Made by a program: the position numbers and the translations under genes. Below, one piece after another: positions 1-11,977 of a stretch of 64,000 bases of DNA. The DNA comes from Sphaerosporella brunnea (lineage: Eukaryota > Ascomycota > Pezizomycetes > Pezizales > Pyronemataceae). The notes under the pieces were generated by a model. The model was given only the letters and a program-made list of their open reading frames with translations, searched no databases and was not told the origin of the DNA. Location: positions 27,763-91,762 of the forward strand of contig VXIS01000189.1 of assembly GCA_008704415.1 (NCBI GenBank), given 5' to 3'. Position 1 is the first letter of the stretch, and every line of letters starts with the position of its first letter.

Positions 1-745
1 TGGTCATAGTGGGAAGCGGCAGGTAGGCGTCAGGGTCCCTAGGGGTCCCATAGGTTCCCCGACCCACGGCGGGTAGGCACCCGGCTCCTTGGGGTTGGAT
101 CCCTGGGCCTGTGGCCTCTAGGCATCCCATCCCCCTGCACATCCCACGGCCCCCCGACCCCACGGCCCCACGCCCGATAGGCCTCCCGTCGCCGTGTCCT
201 CACCTACTGTTTCCTGGCGCCTCGGCGCCTCTGTATATCGGACTTTTAGGCACTATTGTGACTTCACGCGTGGCGCCTGCTTCTTTTCGTACCATCTTGA
301 CCTTTTCCATTTCAGAGATCCGTGACCCAGCGACTTAAATTCTCAATTGAGAAGGGCGAAGGGCCTTCTTATGCAAAATACACCATACAAGCCCCCCCCC
401 CCCCCCGGGTACAAAAAGCACACACAGTATCTACATCTGCGAAGATTTTCAATCACCGAAAGGCCTATTCCACTGGGGTGATATCACACAGATTTCACCA
501 AGCCTAAGCCGACCACGTTTATATAGGGCTAAACTCCCGACTAGCCTGCAACAGACTTAAGGCGGTGTATCACTGAGTACATTAAGATAGCCATCATGAA
601 GTGGAGCATTCGGTCCTCAACAAGGGGGAGGGAGCTACATCGTTGAAAGGCCTCTGCCGCCACAGCCTCTCAGATAACATCACCCCGCACTGCAAAAATA
701 ACAATGTCAAGTGTACGCACGAAAACAAAAAAGATAAGCAAAAAA
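1..745. other. intergenic, no gene seen
   Basis: GC-rich at the left edge (short CCC/GGG-rich phrases around 20-230) and a C-run near 391-406. Open frames here are short, lack splice-site logic and have low-complexity translations, so none is called. Confidence 0.5.
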
Positions 746-817
746 CGATGGCAGCAGGACTCGAACCTGCAACCTCCGGTACCGGAAACCGATGCGCTGC
801 CATTGCGCCATGCCACC
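746..817 (-). tRNA. tRNA-Arg (anticodon CCG)
   Basis: Read on the minus strand this 72-base stretch folds as a cloverleaf. The acceptor GGTGGCA pairs with TGCCATC (one G-T wobble). The D stem is GCGC/GCGC, the anticodon stem TCGGT/ACCGG closes loop TTCCGGT with anticodon CCG, and the T arm is GCAGG-TTCGAGT-CCTGC, with discriminator G. A run of six T immediately follows on the minus strand (plus positions 740-745), a normal pol III terminator. No intron. Confidence 0.93.
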
Positions 818-2699
818 AATGGGTATTTTAGTCGCAGCATGGTTCATAAGGGTTAACCATGCAAAGTGTTGTTCTTGCTTGTGTGAATGTGAGTTATACC
901 CAGCTCATCAAAGCCTACGGTACGAGCGTTGTACGCAAGGCTTCCAGTAGCCCACCCCGAAACCGCCGGCGTTTGCAGCGGACTGGAAAGGCTCGTAGCC
1001 TTGGGGCTTTCGGGTTGGCGGGCTAGGCTGGTCAAGCACTGGCGAAGCACGCCCGGAGGAGCCAGGGACCAAATACACCTTAACCTTACGCCGAGGAAGA
1101 AGGTTGTGGAGTGGGCAAGTCTACGAGGTATAGGTATCACATAACGCTATTCACGTCACCCAGGCTGGGCCCATTACACGTGCGAAGCCTTGAATACGCC
1201 TCATGGAAGCCTGAGAACTGTCCGCCAGGGTAGTCAAGCTCCCCGTAAGGACCAGAGGAGCGCTGCGAAGGAGAATAAAATTGAATTGATTGAATGTCGG
1301 AGACATTGCAGAATGACGCCCGCATCAACAGGAAACTGTGAGTGAGTTGGCTGCAGGGCCCAATGGCGCAGGCATGAGAGGACAAGGCAGTAAAAGCGCG
1401 GGTTTGCATCCAAAGTTAGAAATTTCACTGCTGCGGTACCGAGTTTCGAAGCACTGTTCGACTTCGCCAGGCCTTTGGAAACCGGCCCCCGACTGCCTGC
1501 TTGACCTTCTCCATCGCCAGCCGAAGCCATAACCCGCCCCGGCGTTGGGTAGGGCTTCTGGCAGCCCTGATTGTAAGGGTCGTTCACGTGCATCATATTA
1601 TGCACCATCCCCACATCAAAAGCTCGGTTGATAAACACGCATGACATCGTCCCCCGAGGTTGTTGGTAACGGGGCTAGTTAACGCCAAACCGGTTATTTA
1701 GCACACAAAAATATCCCTACAATAACCCAGTTTGGTATTGATTATGTCCAGTTTTGAGGGATCTACCGAGTCCAGAAGACACCGGGGCGGACTGCAAGAT
1801 GAGAAGACCGGAACGTGAGACGCAGCAGAGTCGAGTGCTGGCTGGTGACGCTACGCCCATCAAAGGCAACACTGAATGCAATGGTGAACACTCCATCAAC
1901 CAGTTTATCGCCGGCATGGCGTCTCTGCAAACAACTGCCAACGTCCGGCGAGTGGTGCGCATGCGCCATGACCTTCCGGTATGGACTTTCGGGTTCTCGA
2001 CTCAGGCGTCCCCCCCAGCGGGAACGCCGTACTAATGACTGCACACCGTGTGGTCACCACACGGATGTTCACTTGTAGCTATAGATAGAAAAGGTAGTCC
2101 ATCACACACCAACAGTGGACGCCAAACTACATTTCCAAACTTGCAAATTCAGCCGATAGGTAATAGTTCTATTCATTCCTAACATCCGCACTAGGACCGC
2201 AAGCGCTGTTTATAAAATTCGCTCCTGTGCTATTCCACCGCGGAGCTGGACAAGTTGTCGGTCTCCATCATCCAGGTTGCGGATGCGGATGCGATGTTGC
2301 GTCTGGTGCCTGTGAACTGGGATTGGAAGACGTGAGCAACAGATAGTGTAGAAAAGAAGCGTGGCGGCGAGCCAGATCCGCAGATTGGGGGGGGGGGGGG
2401 TCTCGTACTGGTCCTTCACTCCCTACGAGCAGCCTAGCACGGAGAGCTCCAAGGCTTTTGCCTCCTCCTCCAGTTCGGATTTGAAGCCTGTACCGCCGGT
2501 GGATTGGGAAACGCCTCTGATTGAATCACTCATCTCGACAGCACAGAATGGATCTGAAAATATTACATTGTCAATCATGGATTGGATTCGGATTGAAAAG
2601 AAAGACCATTACGGGGACCGCGTGAGGAAATCAGATATGCCAAGGCAGCGGGGGTTATGTGCTTTGTTTCGAGATGTTTAATTGTATTTGTGTTGGTGA
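818..2699. other. intergenic, no supported gene
   Basis: Several 60-137 codon open frames exist on both strands but they overlap each other and show no recognisable domain or consistent exon structure. A 14-base G run lies around 2387-2400 and splits the only plausible plus-strand frame (2361-2681). Nothing else is recognised. Confidence 0.45.
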
Positions 2700-3143
2700 T
2701 CAGCATGAGCTAGGTCCTTCGATTGAAAGCAGCCAACGGCACACAAGAGTGTAAAAAATACGACAACACAGCAGAACACTTTTATACTCCAAGGTAGAGT
2801 ACTCATCAAAGTGCGCACCCGTGAAAAATAAATACATAATTTTTTTTATTTTTTTCATGCCTCGGCTAATAGGCTGTAGGCGCACAAAGAAGACCACTAT
2901 GGTCACTATCATCCCCACCTCCCCCTCCTCATGCCGGCGACGAGTCTTGCCCCGTTGCCACTGCTGAAGCTTCTCCACCATCTCGTCGGCACTCTGTAGC
3001 ATCCCGGTCCAGTACTCCATGTGCCGGTCTACCTCGAGGTTCGCTTGCTCTGCGGCTTTTGCGGCGGCTATGGCGGATTTGGGGGCAGTTTCGGCAGCTT
3101 TGGCTGTAGTTTCCGCAGCTTGAATTACTCTCTCAGTTTCGAG
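2700..3143 (-). CDS. possible exon of an Ala-rich coiled-coil protein (hypothetical)
   Basis: A minus-strand open frame starts just after a TAG acceptor-like site (plus 3144-3146) and runs to a stop at 2700. Its first part reads as an alanine/glutamate-rich helix (repeated AAE, AAK and KAAE steps) followed by a charged segment with MEYWTGMLQSADEMVEKLQQ-type heptads and an RRR basic patch. The last 60 codons look less protein-like and may be intron or UTR. The only in-frame Met is at 3020, so an upstream exon would be needed. No family is recognised. Existence as a gene is uncertain. Confidence 0.28.
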   Translation of the reverse strand, partial: LETERVIQAAETTAKAAETAPKSAIAAAKAAEQANLEVDRHMEYWTGMLQSADEMVEKLQQWQRGKTRRRHEEGEVGMIVTIVVFFVRLQPISRGMKKIKKIMYLFFTGAHFDEYSTLEYKSVLLCCRIFYTLVCRWLLSIEGPSSC

Positions 3144-3758
3144 CTAGGAACGTGGCTGAGAGGTGAGGCGGACTTTGAGGCCATGGTGATGCTGGAAGGG
3201 GTTTCTTGCCATCTTTTCTGCTTCGGTGCATATAGAGTCATGAACCGAAGAGGATCAAAGTTAAGATTTAAAGTTGAGACGGGTGAGGGGAATTTCAAAA
3301 GGTTATGATTAAAGCAGAGCGGTTGACACACGTCTCCTCGAGTGCCTTCTGCTGTAGGAGAGCTGGTAAGGGGTAAGTTGTAAGAAGTCGCGATATACCA
3401 TCGTCGGCGCACGTGACTCCAAAACATGAACGCATTCGCGCGCCCAAGATCCACACCACGTTGGTTTGACCGCCCGCTACCTCCGTCTGCACTCTACAAA
3501 TCCACGCCGGCGGAGATTTGCCACAGAGCGCCAGCAGTGAATAACGTGCTACATCAACCGCCCAAATCTGGGTTGCAGTGCTGCGACAGAAACGCGCACG
3601 TCTATCCTGGCTTGTGGAGGACAACGCAGGTGTTGCGGTTATTCTTGCTCATTGAACGATTGGTGTTTGCTTCAGCGGTGATATGGAAAGAACGAGTGAG
3701 GGGTAAGTGGAGGACTAAAAGCGGCTTCATAGGTCAATGCCGACAGTCCGAGCAACTT

Positions 3759-3830
3759 GTCGGTGTAGTATAGTGGTGAGTACAGCTCGTTGTGGCCGAG
3801 CAGACCCATGTTCGATTCATGGCACCGACA
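3759..3830 (+). tRNA. tRNA-His (anticodon GTG)
   Basis: Perfect acceptor GTCGGTG/CACCGAC, D arm with AGTGGTGAG, anticodon stem GCTCG/CGAGC around loop TTGTGGC (anticodon GTG), T arm CCATG-TTCGATT-CATGG, and discriminator A. Eight T at 3841-3848 form the pol III terminator. The encoded first base is G1; the extra G-1 needed by tRNA-His would be added after transcription, as is usual in eukaryotes. No intron. Confidence 0.95.
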
Positions 3831-6153
3831 GTTCATCATATTTTTTTTCTTTTTCTTTTTAATTTAGATTTTGGCTGGGCGGAAGCCGAAAAGACATGCT
3901 GACTGTTTTTTTTATCCAGCGTATAAAGCGTCAGGACAGGCTTCCAGCCAGTGTTCCAGATAGCTGGCCTAACCAGCCCTGGCTGCAAGGACGTGCTGGC
4001 TTCTTGAACGTGAGAAAGACATGCCAGTGTAGATGGCCCTAATCTTGGACATTATTAACTTCTGGGAGGTCTGGCAGGTGGAAAAGGCCTTCAAGCTTCA
4101 GTCTTTGAGTGTTCATTTTTCTTTTTCATGTAAAATTTCCAGAACTCGTAGAGGGAGAGGTGGCGCATTCAATGCATTATATATTTCTACCACACACACA
4201 ATCCGCTTGGACCCGCCCACAGGAATTGACAACATAGGCGTTATAACCCGTGGTAGGAGTCTTCTTTGCCTTAAATTGCGATGAATGAAGGGTTGGTGCA
4301 AGTTTTCCTTGTCAGAGTCACCTTTTTATAAGGCCCGTTTTGGCCCCAATATACAAACTTTCAACCCCATGAAAAAGTAGCCTCTCGTCCACTTGTCGAT
4401 TTCCCAGCAGAGTTTTGGCAACGAAACCATAGTTTGTTCACTGGTGGTGATGGTAGAGCTTCAAAGTCTCACCTCCCCGGTACTAAGAGACAAAGCCACA
4501 GAAGTTTCAGGGTGTGTTTGCGGGTTTAGCCAAGCATGGCTAGCACTTGTTACGGGCGGGGATCTCTGCCAACAGATTGCGGCCAGCCTGGTTGCGGATC
4601 GTCTGCGTCTCCCATACGAGCGTTACGAAAGGTTACTTGCCTGAGCTCTACCAGGATTTAGGCTGGAGAAACCTGGAGAAACGATGCTCACTGGCCTAAT
4701 CTCCTGGGGAAACAGGACTTCGATGAGCTGAGGTCACCGTGTCTCACTCGGCTTAATCGGAGCAGCAGCTACCACGGCGGCGGCAGGAGGCGTGGCTGGC
4801 CTTGTATTGGTATTTGCCACTGGCTCTGTGGGCTCTGCCTGGAGTAGAACTGCGGTGGTGGAGCGGTGGAAAGAAGAGACAGACGAACTCAGTACCATTC
4901 ACGGTCACTCAAGCACAGAGCAGCACTCGGTTTTCTCTTTTTCTACAGTCCCAATGTGTAGAATCCTATTTATTGTCGGCATGCAACCTCGAAAGATTAT
5001 GGATGCTACAGTACCTGCTAGTCCATTTCGCTGTCTAGATACTCGGCAAACACCGCCACTCCACTCGAATCCCTCGAGAAGAGTGGTTTTGAGAATATCA
5101 GTAAGAACACGGAAGTTGTGAGGGATGGGAGCCGTCCGTTGCTGCGAAATTGATGGTCCAGGAAGCCGCGCAACCAACTATGTACAGCTGAGCTTTTCCG
5201 TCTCCGTGCTACCTCATGGCCGGCAGTTACCCGTGGCCGGCACCAAGAACCAAAAGATGCGGGTGGGCGAGATCTCCCGAGACTTCCTCGATCTGACAAT
5301 TTGAACCTCAACTGAGCTCAACGGTTTCTTTTTCGAGTAGGTTTCGGATATTTGCTGTAGTTACATTTTTTGGTGCCCCGAGTAGAACCTTTTTGAAAAC
5401 ATGCAGGTGGGTGAGGTCGCGCGAGACTTTCTCGATCTGGTGATTGTAGTATTTCGCATATGCAGCAGCCAATCCGGACGGGAGGTCGTTCTGGAGATTG
5501 CTTTTTCGTGGTGGGGGTTGATACGCGCGCGACGACAACCAATCCTTCAATTACCTACTACTATACCTCTCAGAACACTCCACCAATATGGCCACCCCTC
5601 TTGCGGGATCTGAGAACCATATCCTGGTCAGTGTTGGTGTTGTCCTCGGCGGCGACGTCATGTGGGTCCTAGGCGTTGTTTGGGCTTTGTCAGGTAGATA
5701 CGGGCTGAAGGACCGCATCAGGATTGAGGCCAAGTCCCGGCACGGCATCAGGCGGACTTGATGTTGGTGATCCCTATTCGGCTCGTCTCGTCGCAAAGAT
5801 GCAGTCGAGGGGGAGGGGAAAGCGGGGCGGCTCTCATGCGGTTTCACAGGAAAAAGCAATGTCCGAAACGACGTTCAGTCCGGATTGGCCGCCGTCCCAG
5901 AGACAAATGCCTTCTATAGTTAAAGCGGCTGCGAGACATACCCACCGGCCCTAAGGTGGGGTCTGAAATGAGGGGCACGGCGCATGTCTCACAAGGAAAG
6001 GCAATTTTCGCGTTGCCCAGCTAACGTATGTTCCACTTCTTCCGGGCGCCTCGTCTCAGCACAGCTGCCGAACTACTTATTTATTGTCCCGTCGACGGAA
6101 TTGTGAACCTTCAGATCAAGCAAAAATCTAACGAAAGCAACAACCTATCGCAA
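3831..6153. other. intergenic, no supported gene
   Basis: No open frame with recognisable domains. A minus-strand frame at 5308-5550 has protein-like composition and overlaps one half of a diverged direct repeat (see 5238-5447), so it may be a degraded exon. The last 150 bases before 6154 are the promoter/5' UTR region of the DUF2235 gene. Confidence 0.4.
5238..5447. repeat. diverged direct duplication, about 65-75 bp units
   Basis: The segment 5238-5301 (core GGTGGGCGAGATCTCCCGAG, then ACTTCCTCGATCTG) recurs diverged at 5372-5447 (core GGTGGGTGAGGTCGCGCGAG, then ACTTTCTCGATCTG). On the minus strand both halves read as a similar short peptide (IEEVSGDLAHPH versus IEKVSRDLTHLH), suggesting a duplicated exon or gene fragment. 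Confidence 0.45.
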
Positions 6154-9100
6154 ATGACTTCGAGGCTGTTCATCAAACAGGGCGAAGCTCGGAACACCGA
6201 CAGCCTCCCCGTCCGCCTCATTCTCTGCTTCGATGGCACTGGAGATACAGCGGATGGCTCTTACAGTGCAGCCAAAGGTTTTTGAAAACATTTCGACCCT
6301 TGTTGGTCCTTTCCACTGACCTTCTGTAGGCCAGAAGTCCGGAACCAAGGATTCAGTTCGAACCATCTTCGATTTGATCAAGCCGGGCCCGGTTACGGAC
6401 GTGAGTGGAAAGACAATGTATCAGGTAACTTTCGTCCTGGGGGGTGGGGAGATGTTCCTTGCTGAAGCGAGCCCTGCAACAGTATGCCCAATACTTTGAG
6501 GGAGTAGCCACAATCAATGCTACCCAAGGCGGATACTTGGTGCAAGCACAGGCGCTGTTCGATGGGGCAACTGGACAAGGTTCACCTTAACTTCCTATCA
6601 CAAAAGATCGAACTAAATATTGTAGGATACCTGGATATACTCCGCAACGGATACAAAGTTTGCTGTCAACAGCTTCAGCACGACGGCAGCGGCCGTCACG
6701 AGATCTTCATTTTCGGGTTCAGCCGTGGCGCTTGTCAGTCTACAATTAACCCTGCTTTCCGCAAATGTTATTCTGATACTAAAGGTTCCCTCAGTTATTT
6801 CTCGGGCATTGGCCTCATTCCTACAGCATGTGGGCCTGATCAAGGCTGAGTATCTTGACCAAGAGGAGGGCCAAGATACGCGTTTTCGGGAAAGGTTTCG
6901 AGAGCTTCTTGACCATTATATGAACGCCACGTCGCCATCGCTTCTCTCCAAAGCCACTTCTCTTCCAGTTAGGCCTTCCCTATCTCAGCGTTTCGAGAGC
7001 GTTACAATGGCTGACATGTTCAATAAAGAACGCTAAGAAGAATGATCTTCCGTATGGACTATAAGTAATCACATGACTAAACACCAGGCTGACTTCGAGT
7101 CCTAGTCCTTTCTGCATCCAATCCCCGCGGGTTCGGCTAATCGGGGCCTTCGACACAGTCAAAACGATCATCCCGCTACCGGTCTCCAACCTTTTGAAAG
7201 AGCGCACGGTCAACATCGATTTCCAAATGGACGCCCCTGGCATAGTTGACCATTTCCGTCATGCACTTGCGCTCAATGAAGCGCGTACACTGTTCAACCC
7301 GGACCTCTGGAAGTTGCCTTCCGATTCATCCGATAGCAGCTATCTGGAAGCCTGGTTCTTTGGCTTCCACCATGATGTTGGTGGTGGCGCCACCGTGCAG
7401 GGTCTGGCGCTTTGGCCGCTTCAGTGGATTTTACGCGCTGCCATGGAATACGGGCTTGCGCTAGATCCCGCCGTGGAGCCTTACGATATTCTCTTCAAAG
7501 GAGCGGACAATATCGTCGACTCACCACAGGAAATCGCTCTTAAGATGTTCGATATGATGCCCTACCACTCAGAATCGACCAGGAAATGGGGCTTGAAGCT
7601 CAACGAGCCGTTCTGGCCGCTCCCTCCAAATCCAAGGGAATATTTTCAGTTTCTCACGAAACCACCTTACCTGAAGTTTTTAAAGCCAAAGGTTTTCGTT
7701 CACCCATCGGCATACCTCGCTTTTGATGTGAGCTCGTCATTCAGAATCCAGGTCTACCAATGGAAACATTTCAGGAAGTTCCTGGAAGGTCGGTTCCAAG
7801 CCTTGCAGCAGGGGACTGTACCCTGGTGGGAGGAGCAGACCGTGTCCAGCATCTTGAAGGAAGCGCAAGCTGTTGGGCGGTTCAATCTGCTGGTAATTGG
7901 GCGACCAAACACAGGCAAGGAAACCATGATCGCCAAGGTTTTTGGACAGCCGTCAGGGCCGCCGGTAAGGCTTAGGCTACACTGCCCCTCGCAAAAGGAA
8001 GCATAAACTGACGCTCTTCCAGACCGATGGTGGGATTAACAGTCCTGTACACATTTCCGGGAATGACAACGTATGCATCTACTACTCCGATGGCTTTGGT
8101 CCAGGCGGCAGCGATGGCCGTGCAGAGGTTGCCGAATTTTTGGAACGCAACCGTAACAGCGCCAACATGGAAGAAAAGATCCACGCTGTCTGGTATTTCA
8201 ACGATTGCTCCAATGAAGAGGTAGCAGGGTCCGAAAAGGAGCTCTTCGACATGGATTTTGGCGATATCCCCGTGCTTGTAGTCTGCCAGAATCAAGACAA
8301 GCTGCGAGATCACTGCAAGGACCTTGCTCTAGGCCAGGAAAACCCTCTGGATCGTGATCTTCTAGATCAAGATATCATCGCCCCGTTCACAGCAGCCATG
8401 GACCGGATCAAAGGGCAGCTACAGTTGCCGAAAGTTGGAAAATACGTGCAAGCGCATAACCGTAAGTCCCCAAAGTGCCCAGTGGAAGCCTTCCGTCGCT
8501 CTATTGGGTCCGAATAGACCGTTGCTACAGACATGGGGGCTCCTACCCCCTGTTCTATCCATTGGATCTAAACAGCACGAATAGATTGTTGTTTGGTGCA
8601 ATAGAACATCGATCTATTCGGTCGCTATAGAGCGACGGCAAGGCTTCCAGTATGTCTACGCACTCGTTTCTAAACAGCAGTGGCAACAGATGATGATATG
8701 CCGAAGACCCTGCTTAACGATACTGCCTGCTGCGTCGATGACGACTCGGTCAACATTGCCCAGATCAAAGCCCAGCGCCTCGAAGTCAAGCCCAAGATTG
8801 CCCTGGCAACGGAAGAGACTGTGCGTGCTTACATAATCTGGCTCAAATTCAGGCTCAGCGGAACGGCTCATCCTTTCGATCGGAACGAAGATGCCGCCGG
8901 GATGTCTCTTTCCATGCGTCTTCTGGAGCCTGTCCTGGCTACCTTCGGAATGCGCTTTGCCGGGGACGATAAGCTTATCAAGTCGCGGATCGGTGCGCCC
9001 TGGGCGGCTCTCGACAAGTGTACCTCCGGGCTGTGTGACAAATCACTCCCGGGCGACCTCATATTGATGTGCATGCTTGATGCCGTCATCATCATGACAT

Positions 9101-9465
9101 ATGCCATGTCTCATCGCGAGAATCCGAAGAACTGGTTGGGCCAGGCCTTGCCGGTGAAACCATCAGACGTTGAAAAAGCTTGTACCTGGTATACAGCCAC
9201 AACAAAGACCGGCCAGGAAACCTGTCAGGAGGAATTGCACAGGCACATCAAAGAGTTGTTGGCATCGGACGGTTCCCCACACGACAAGTCCGTGGCCAAT
9301 GTTCAAATGAAGATCATTGAAATTGTTGAGATACAGTCCGAAAAGGTCCACAAGGGGACCATAATTGGGGCAGTTACTGGGGCTGTTAAAGAGGCAGTTT
9401 CTGGCTTAGAGAACTTGGCCGTTTCGAGTCTGGGAGGATTGAGTGGTAAGTTCAGGGGATGGTAA
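6154..9465 (+). CDS. DUF2235 hydrolase-like / P-loop G-domain fusion protein, multi-exon
   Basis: Start is the Met at 6154 (MTSRLF). Exons joined by sequence logic: 6154-6277, 6330-6424, 6483-6579, 6626-6733, 6795 to about 7050, about 7110-7964, about 8023-8461 and about 8682 to the end; the 7.05-7.11 kb junction is uncertain. The first half has DUF2235 hallmarks: LILCFDGTGDT, a GFSRGA nucleophile elbow (joined across the 6734-6794 intron), GAFDTVKT and FFGFHHDVGGGA. This domain is an alpha/beta-hydrolase relative. A P-loop GRPNTGKET (near 7900) then opens a G domain with YYSDGFGPGG at the DxxG position and CQNQDKL at the NKxD position, so G4 is not canonical. A helical region ends in a glycine/alanine-spaced segment (GTIIGAVTGAVKEAV). 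A GTAAGT at 9448 may start one more intron, so the C-terminus could differ. The hydrolase substrate and cellular role are unknown. Confidence 0.82.
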
Positions 9466-9787
9466 GTTGAAGCGAAGCGCGGGGGTGTGGGTGAGGGAGG
9501 AGGGGGGGGGGGGGTTCTTCATCCCTCATTTTGTGTCTGGTGCTTTGGTTTGGTTTTGCTTTGCTTCGGATGCTATGCTCGTTTCCTCGGCTCAATCGCG
9601 GTACTTTGGTCATGACCTATTCAGAATAAAGATCCGCTTCGCACATAGTTAACCCTTTAGAGAAACGTCTTCTCGCAAAGGCTTTGGCGATGGATGGATC
9701 TTCTATCTCGAGGGGCCATATCATCAATTTGTCACAGAAAGTAACCCGCGGAGCGCTTGTCTTCAGGGTATAATACATCTCATGCCT

Positions 9788-10243
9788 TCATGACAGGGCT
9801 TTCAAGTTCGTAACGTTTTTCAAGTGGAAATCTCGGAGTAATTCTAGCTGCTTGCCATCCATTTGTCCCCTCAGGAGCTGTTCCATCATGTCGGTCATGT
9901 CTGCCCCCACGCGGTCCAATCCTCGTCTGCGTGTTCGCGCAAAGTTGACGTCGAGATTGTCTACTACTCTGTTCGGCTTGGTACTGTATTCTGCTTCGTC
10001 CTCTGCAGCATCCCCCAAAACCATTCCAGGAGAATGGCCGTTCTCCTCAGCACCTTCCCAGGCTGTCGAACCAGTTTCAAAGCTGCATCCAAAATGATCA
10101 CCCATTTCAATGGAAAGAGTGATCATTCTCAGACAAGTGCAAAAAACGTATCGTACTTAGGCTCACCCGCAAACTCACCGCGATCAGCGTTTCCAGAAGC
10201 CTTAAGGCGCCGGAGTCTGCACCAACGTCTGGACCGCAATCTG
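9788..10243 (-). CDS. possible two-exon hypothetical protein
   Basis: A minus-strand frame ending at 9788 reads as an acidic then helical protein (LDRVGADMTDMMEQLLRGQM, then DGKQLELLRDFHLKNV). A GTGAGT donor near plus 10175 and an ATGCAG acceptor near 10082 would join it to an upstream coding-like stretch with GADSGALRLLETLIA. No family recognised. It lies just downstream of, and convergent with, the DUF2235 gene. It could be a real small gene or a remnant. Confidence 0.33.
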
Positions 10244-10284
10244 TGTCATAATATCTGTTCTACCGGCCCAGAAGATAGCCTGTA

Positions 10285-10450
10285 GGCCCACAAGCTGGTA
10301 GTCTCGGCAGGCCAGCCTACTCGGTCGACAGAATTTTAGTCGCGGCAGATGATCTACTCGCCGCCATCAAATCTTTTCAACCTCGGAAACCAACAACCCC
10401 TTTACAAAGTTTACATGATGTCTGCGCCACGTTGCTCGTCCACCAGCACC
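10285..10450. repeat. dispersed repeat, copy 1 (partner near 28.86-29.01 kb)
   Basis: Shares ordered blocks with 28862-29010: GGCAGGCCAGCCTAC, then GATCT..C...GCCATCAA, then CCAACAACCCC, then ACATGATGTCTGCGC and CTCGTCCACCAGCAC. The copies are diverged by substitutions and small indels and lie in the same orientation. No open frame; probably an old non-autonomous element or retroelement piece. Confidence 0.6.
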
Positions 10451-10779
10451 CTTTCAACTGCCTCAGGGAGCAGTATCTTTGAACCATTCACTGTTGACTT
10501 TGGTAAAGGGCTTCACTCGCGAGAAAGTCGGTAAGTAGCGTGTTGGGGTCGGCGGCGAAGGCTGGGGGAGCAGGGTGGCTTCTCGTGTCACGGCTAGGGG
10601 AATCTGACAGCGCTGGCAGCTTGAGCTCCAGAAGGGGCGGGAGACCCGGCAGCCAAAAGCGAAGGTTGAAAAGTGAGCCGAGACGCCTGAGCTTCCAGGT
10701 CCTCTGGCAGAAGGTTCGAACTCTAAAGAACAATTCCCCAGCACTCGCATTTGGTTATTCGTTGTTGCAATCGCTGTAA

Positions 10780-11125
10780 GAATGACGGTCAACAAGGTGG
10801 GTTGAAAAACTCGGGGTTTCAACGGAGTTGAAAAAATTAGTTTGGGCAAAGACACTCTCCGTTTGGCTACAGAAATTTTAGTCTTCAACCGAGTTGAAAA
10901 AACCTTTCAAACGACAAAAGCCCACCTTCAACTTTTTTCAACCCTCTCAAAGCCGCTATTTTGGGTTTAACGGTGGGTTGAGGTCTGGGACCGAACCATA
11001 TACTGGATAGTCCCATCCAAAAACCAGAATTCGTTCGGAGGGTTCCTCAAGCTTTCAACCGGAACGCAGCCTTCTGATTGGCCAACTACACTCGCTCTAA
11101 ATTCTTCAACTCTCTTCAACTCCGG
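10780..11125. repeat. region dense in GTTGAA / TTCAAC inverted words
   Basis: GTTGAAAA and its complement TTTTCAAC occur many times in about 350 bases (for example near 10800, 10827, 10893, 10928 and 11105), often in inverted pairs such as GGTTTCAACGGAGTTGAAA. The base composition is AT-richer than the flanks. No gene. It looks like a degenerate foldback element or nested hairpins. Confidence 0.5.
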
Positions 11126-11484
11126 GGTTTGACAACCCCTTTTGTCAGTTCAAAGGGCAGACAACGTAACAAAAGGCTGATGCTGCCAGTGTCTGGGCTC
11201 GAATTGCCAATAGTGCTACCAACGGGCTGCGATCGGAATGGGCAGCCGCTCTTCCGTTGATGGTGCTGGAAGTGTGACCATTTTGATGAAGAGAACGTTG
11301 GCGTTTTAATCCGTTCCGTGAAAATCCCTGCCTACCGAACGCGCCCTGACTGCCTGGCTATACTGACAACGACTACACACATACAAGATTCTTGCAACCT
11401 TCGGCCTCTATGTTTTGTGTATGCTTCTCCGGCCATAACTTTGCCAGTTTTCATCTGATTGACTTGGGAGTTGAAGCTGCAGAT

Positions 11485-11585
11485 TACCCACCGCATCCTC
11501 CACGCTCCACGCTCTACGCTCCAAGCTTCACGTTCTACGCTCGAAACCCGCATCGCATCCTACGCCGAGTCCTACGCCGAGCCGT
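11485..11585. repeat. degenerate minisatellite, CTACGCTC/CTCCACGCTC words
   Basis: Successive 10-11 base words built on CTCCACGCTC, CTCTACGCTC, TTCTACGCTC and CCTACGCCGAGT follow one another over about 100 bases. The open frames over it are repeat translations, not genes. Confidence 0.6.
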
Positions 11586-11977
11586 TTGGAAGCACCTTGG
11601 AAGATCCATCGCATGGTAAACGGAGTTTTTTTCTTCGCCGCGGTATCGTAATATCGACTGCAAACATCGATAGACTTGAGGGAAGGTGAAAGCTTGATAT
11701 CACCAAAGTTCTTGATTATGTTTGAAGATCACATCCATCACGAGATAATTTGTTTCTTGTTTTTTTGTTTTTTTCCAAAAAAAACAGCCCACAAAAGCCC
11801 GGGCCAAGAAACCATCAAGAGATCATCATTTGCCCTACCACACAGTCGCTGGTGGGTTCCACATCCACACGCAGCCAAACCAAAATCTCCGCCCCCAAGA
11901 AATCCTGGCTCCACACAGTGTAACGTTTGGAATGCATATGCAGGAATATACTATTGTAAAAGAAAGAAAAAATACAG

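Noticed and set aside
2361..2681. 106-codon plus-strand frame after the G run
   Set aside because: Its start depends on the length of a 14-base G run and it has no recognisable domain or splice context.
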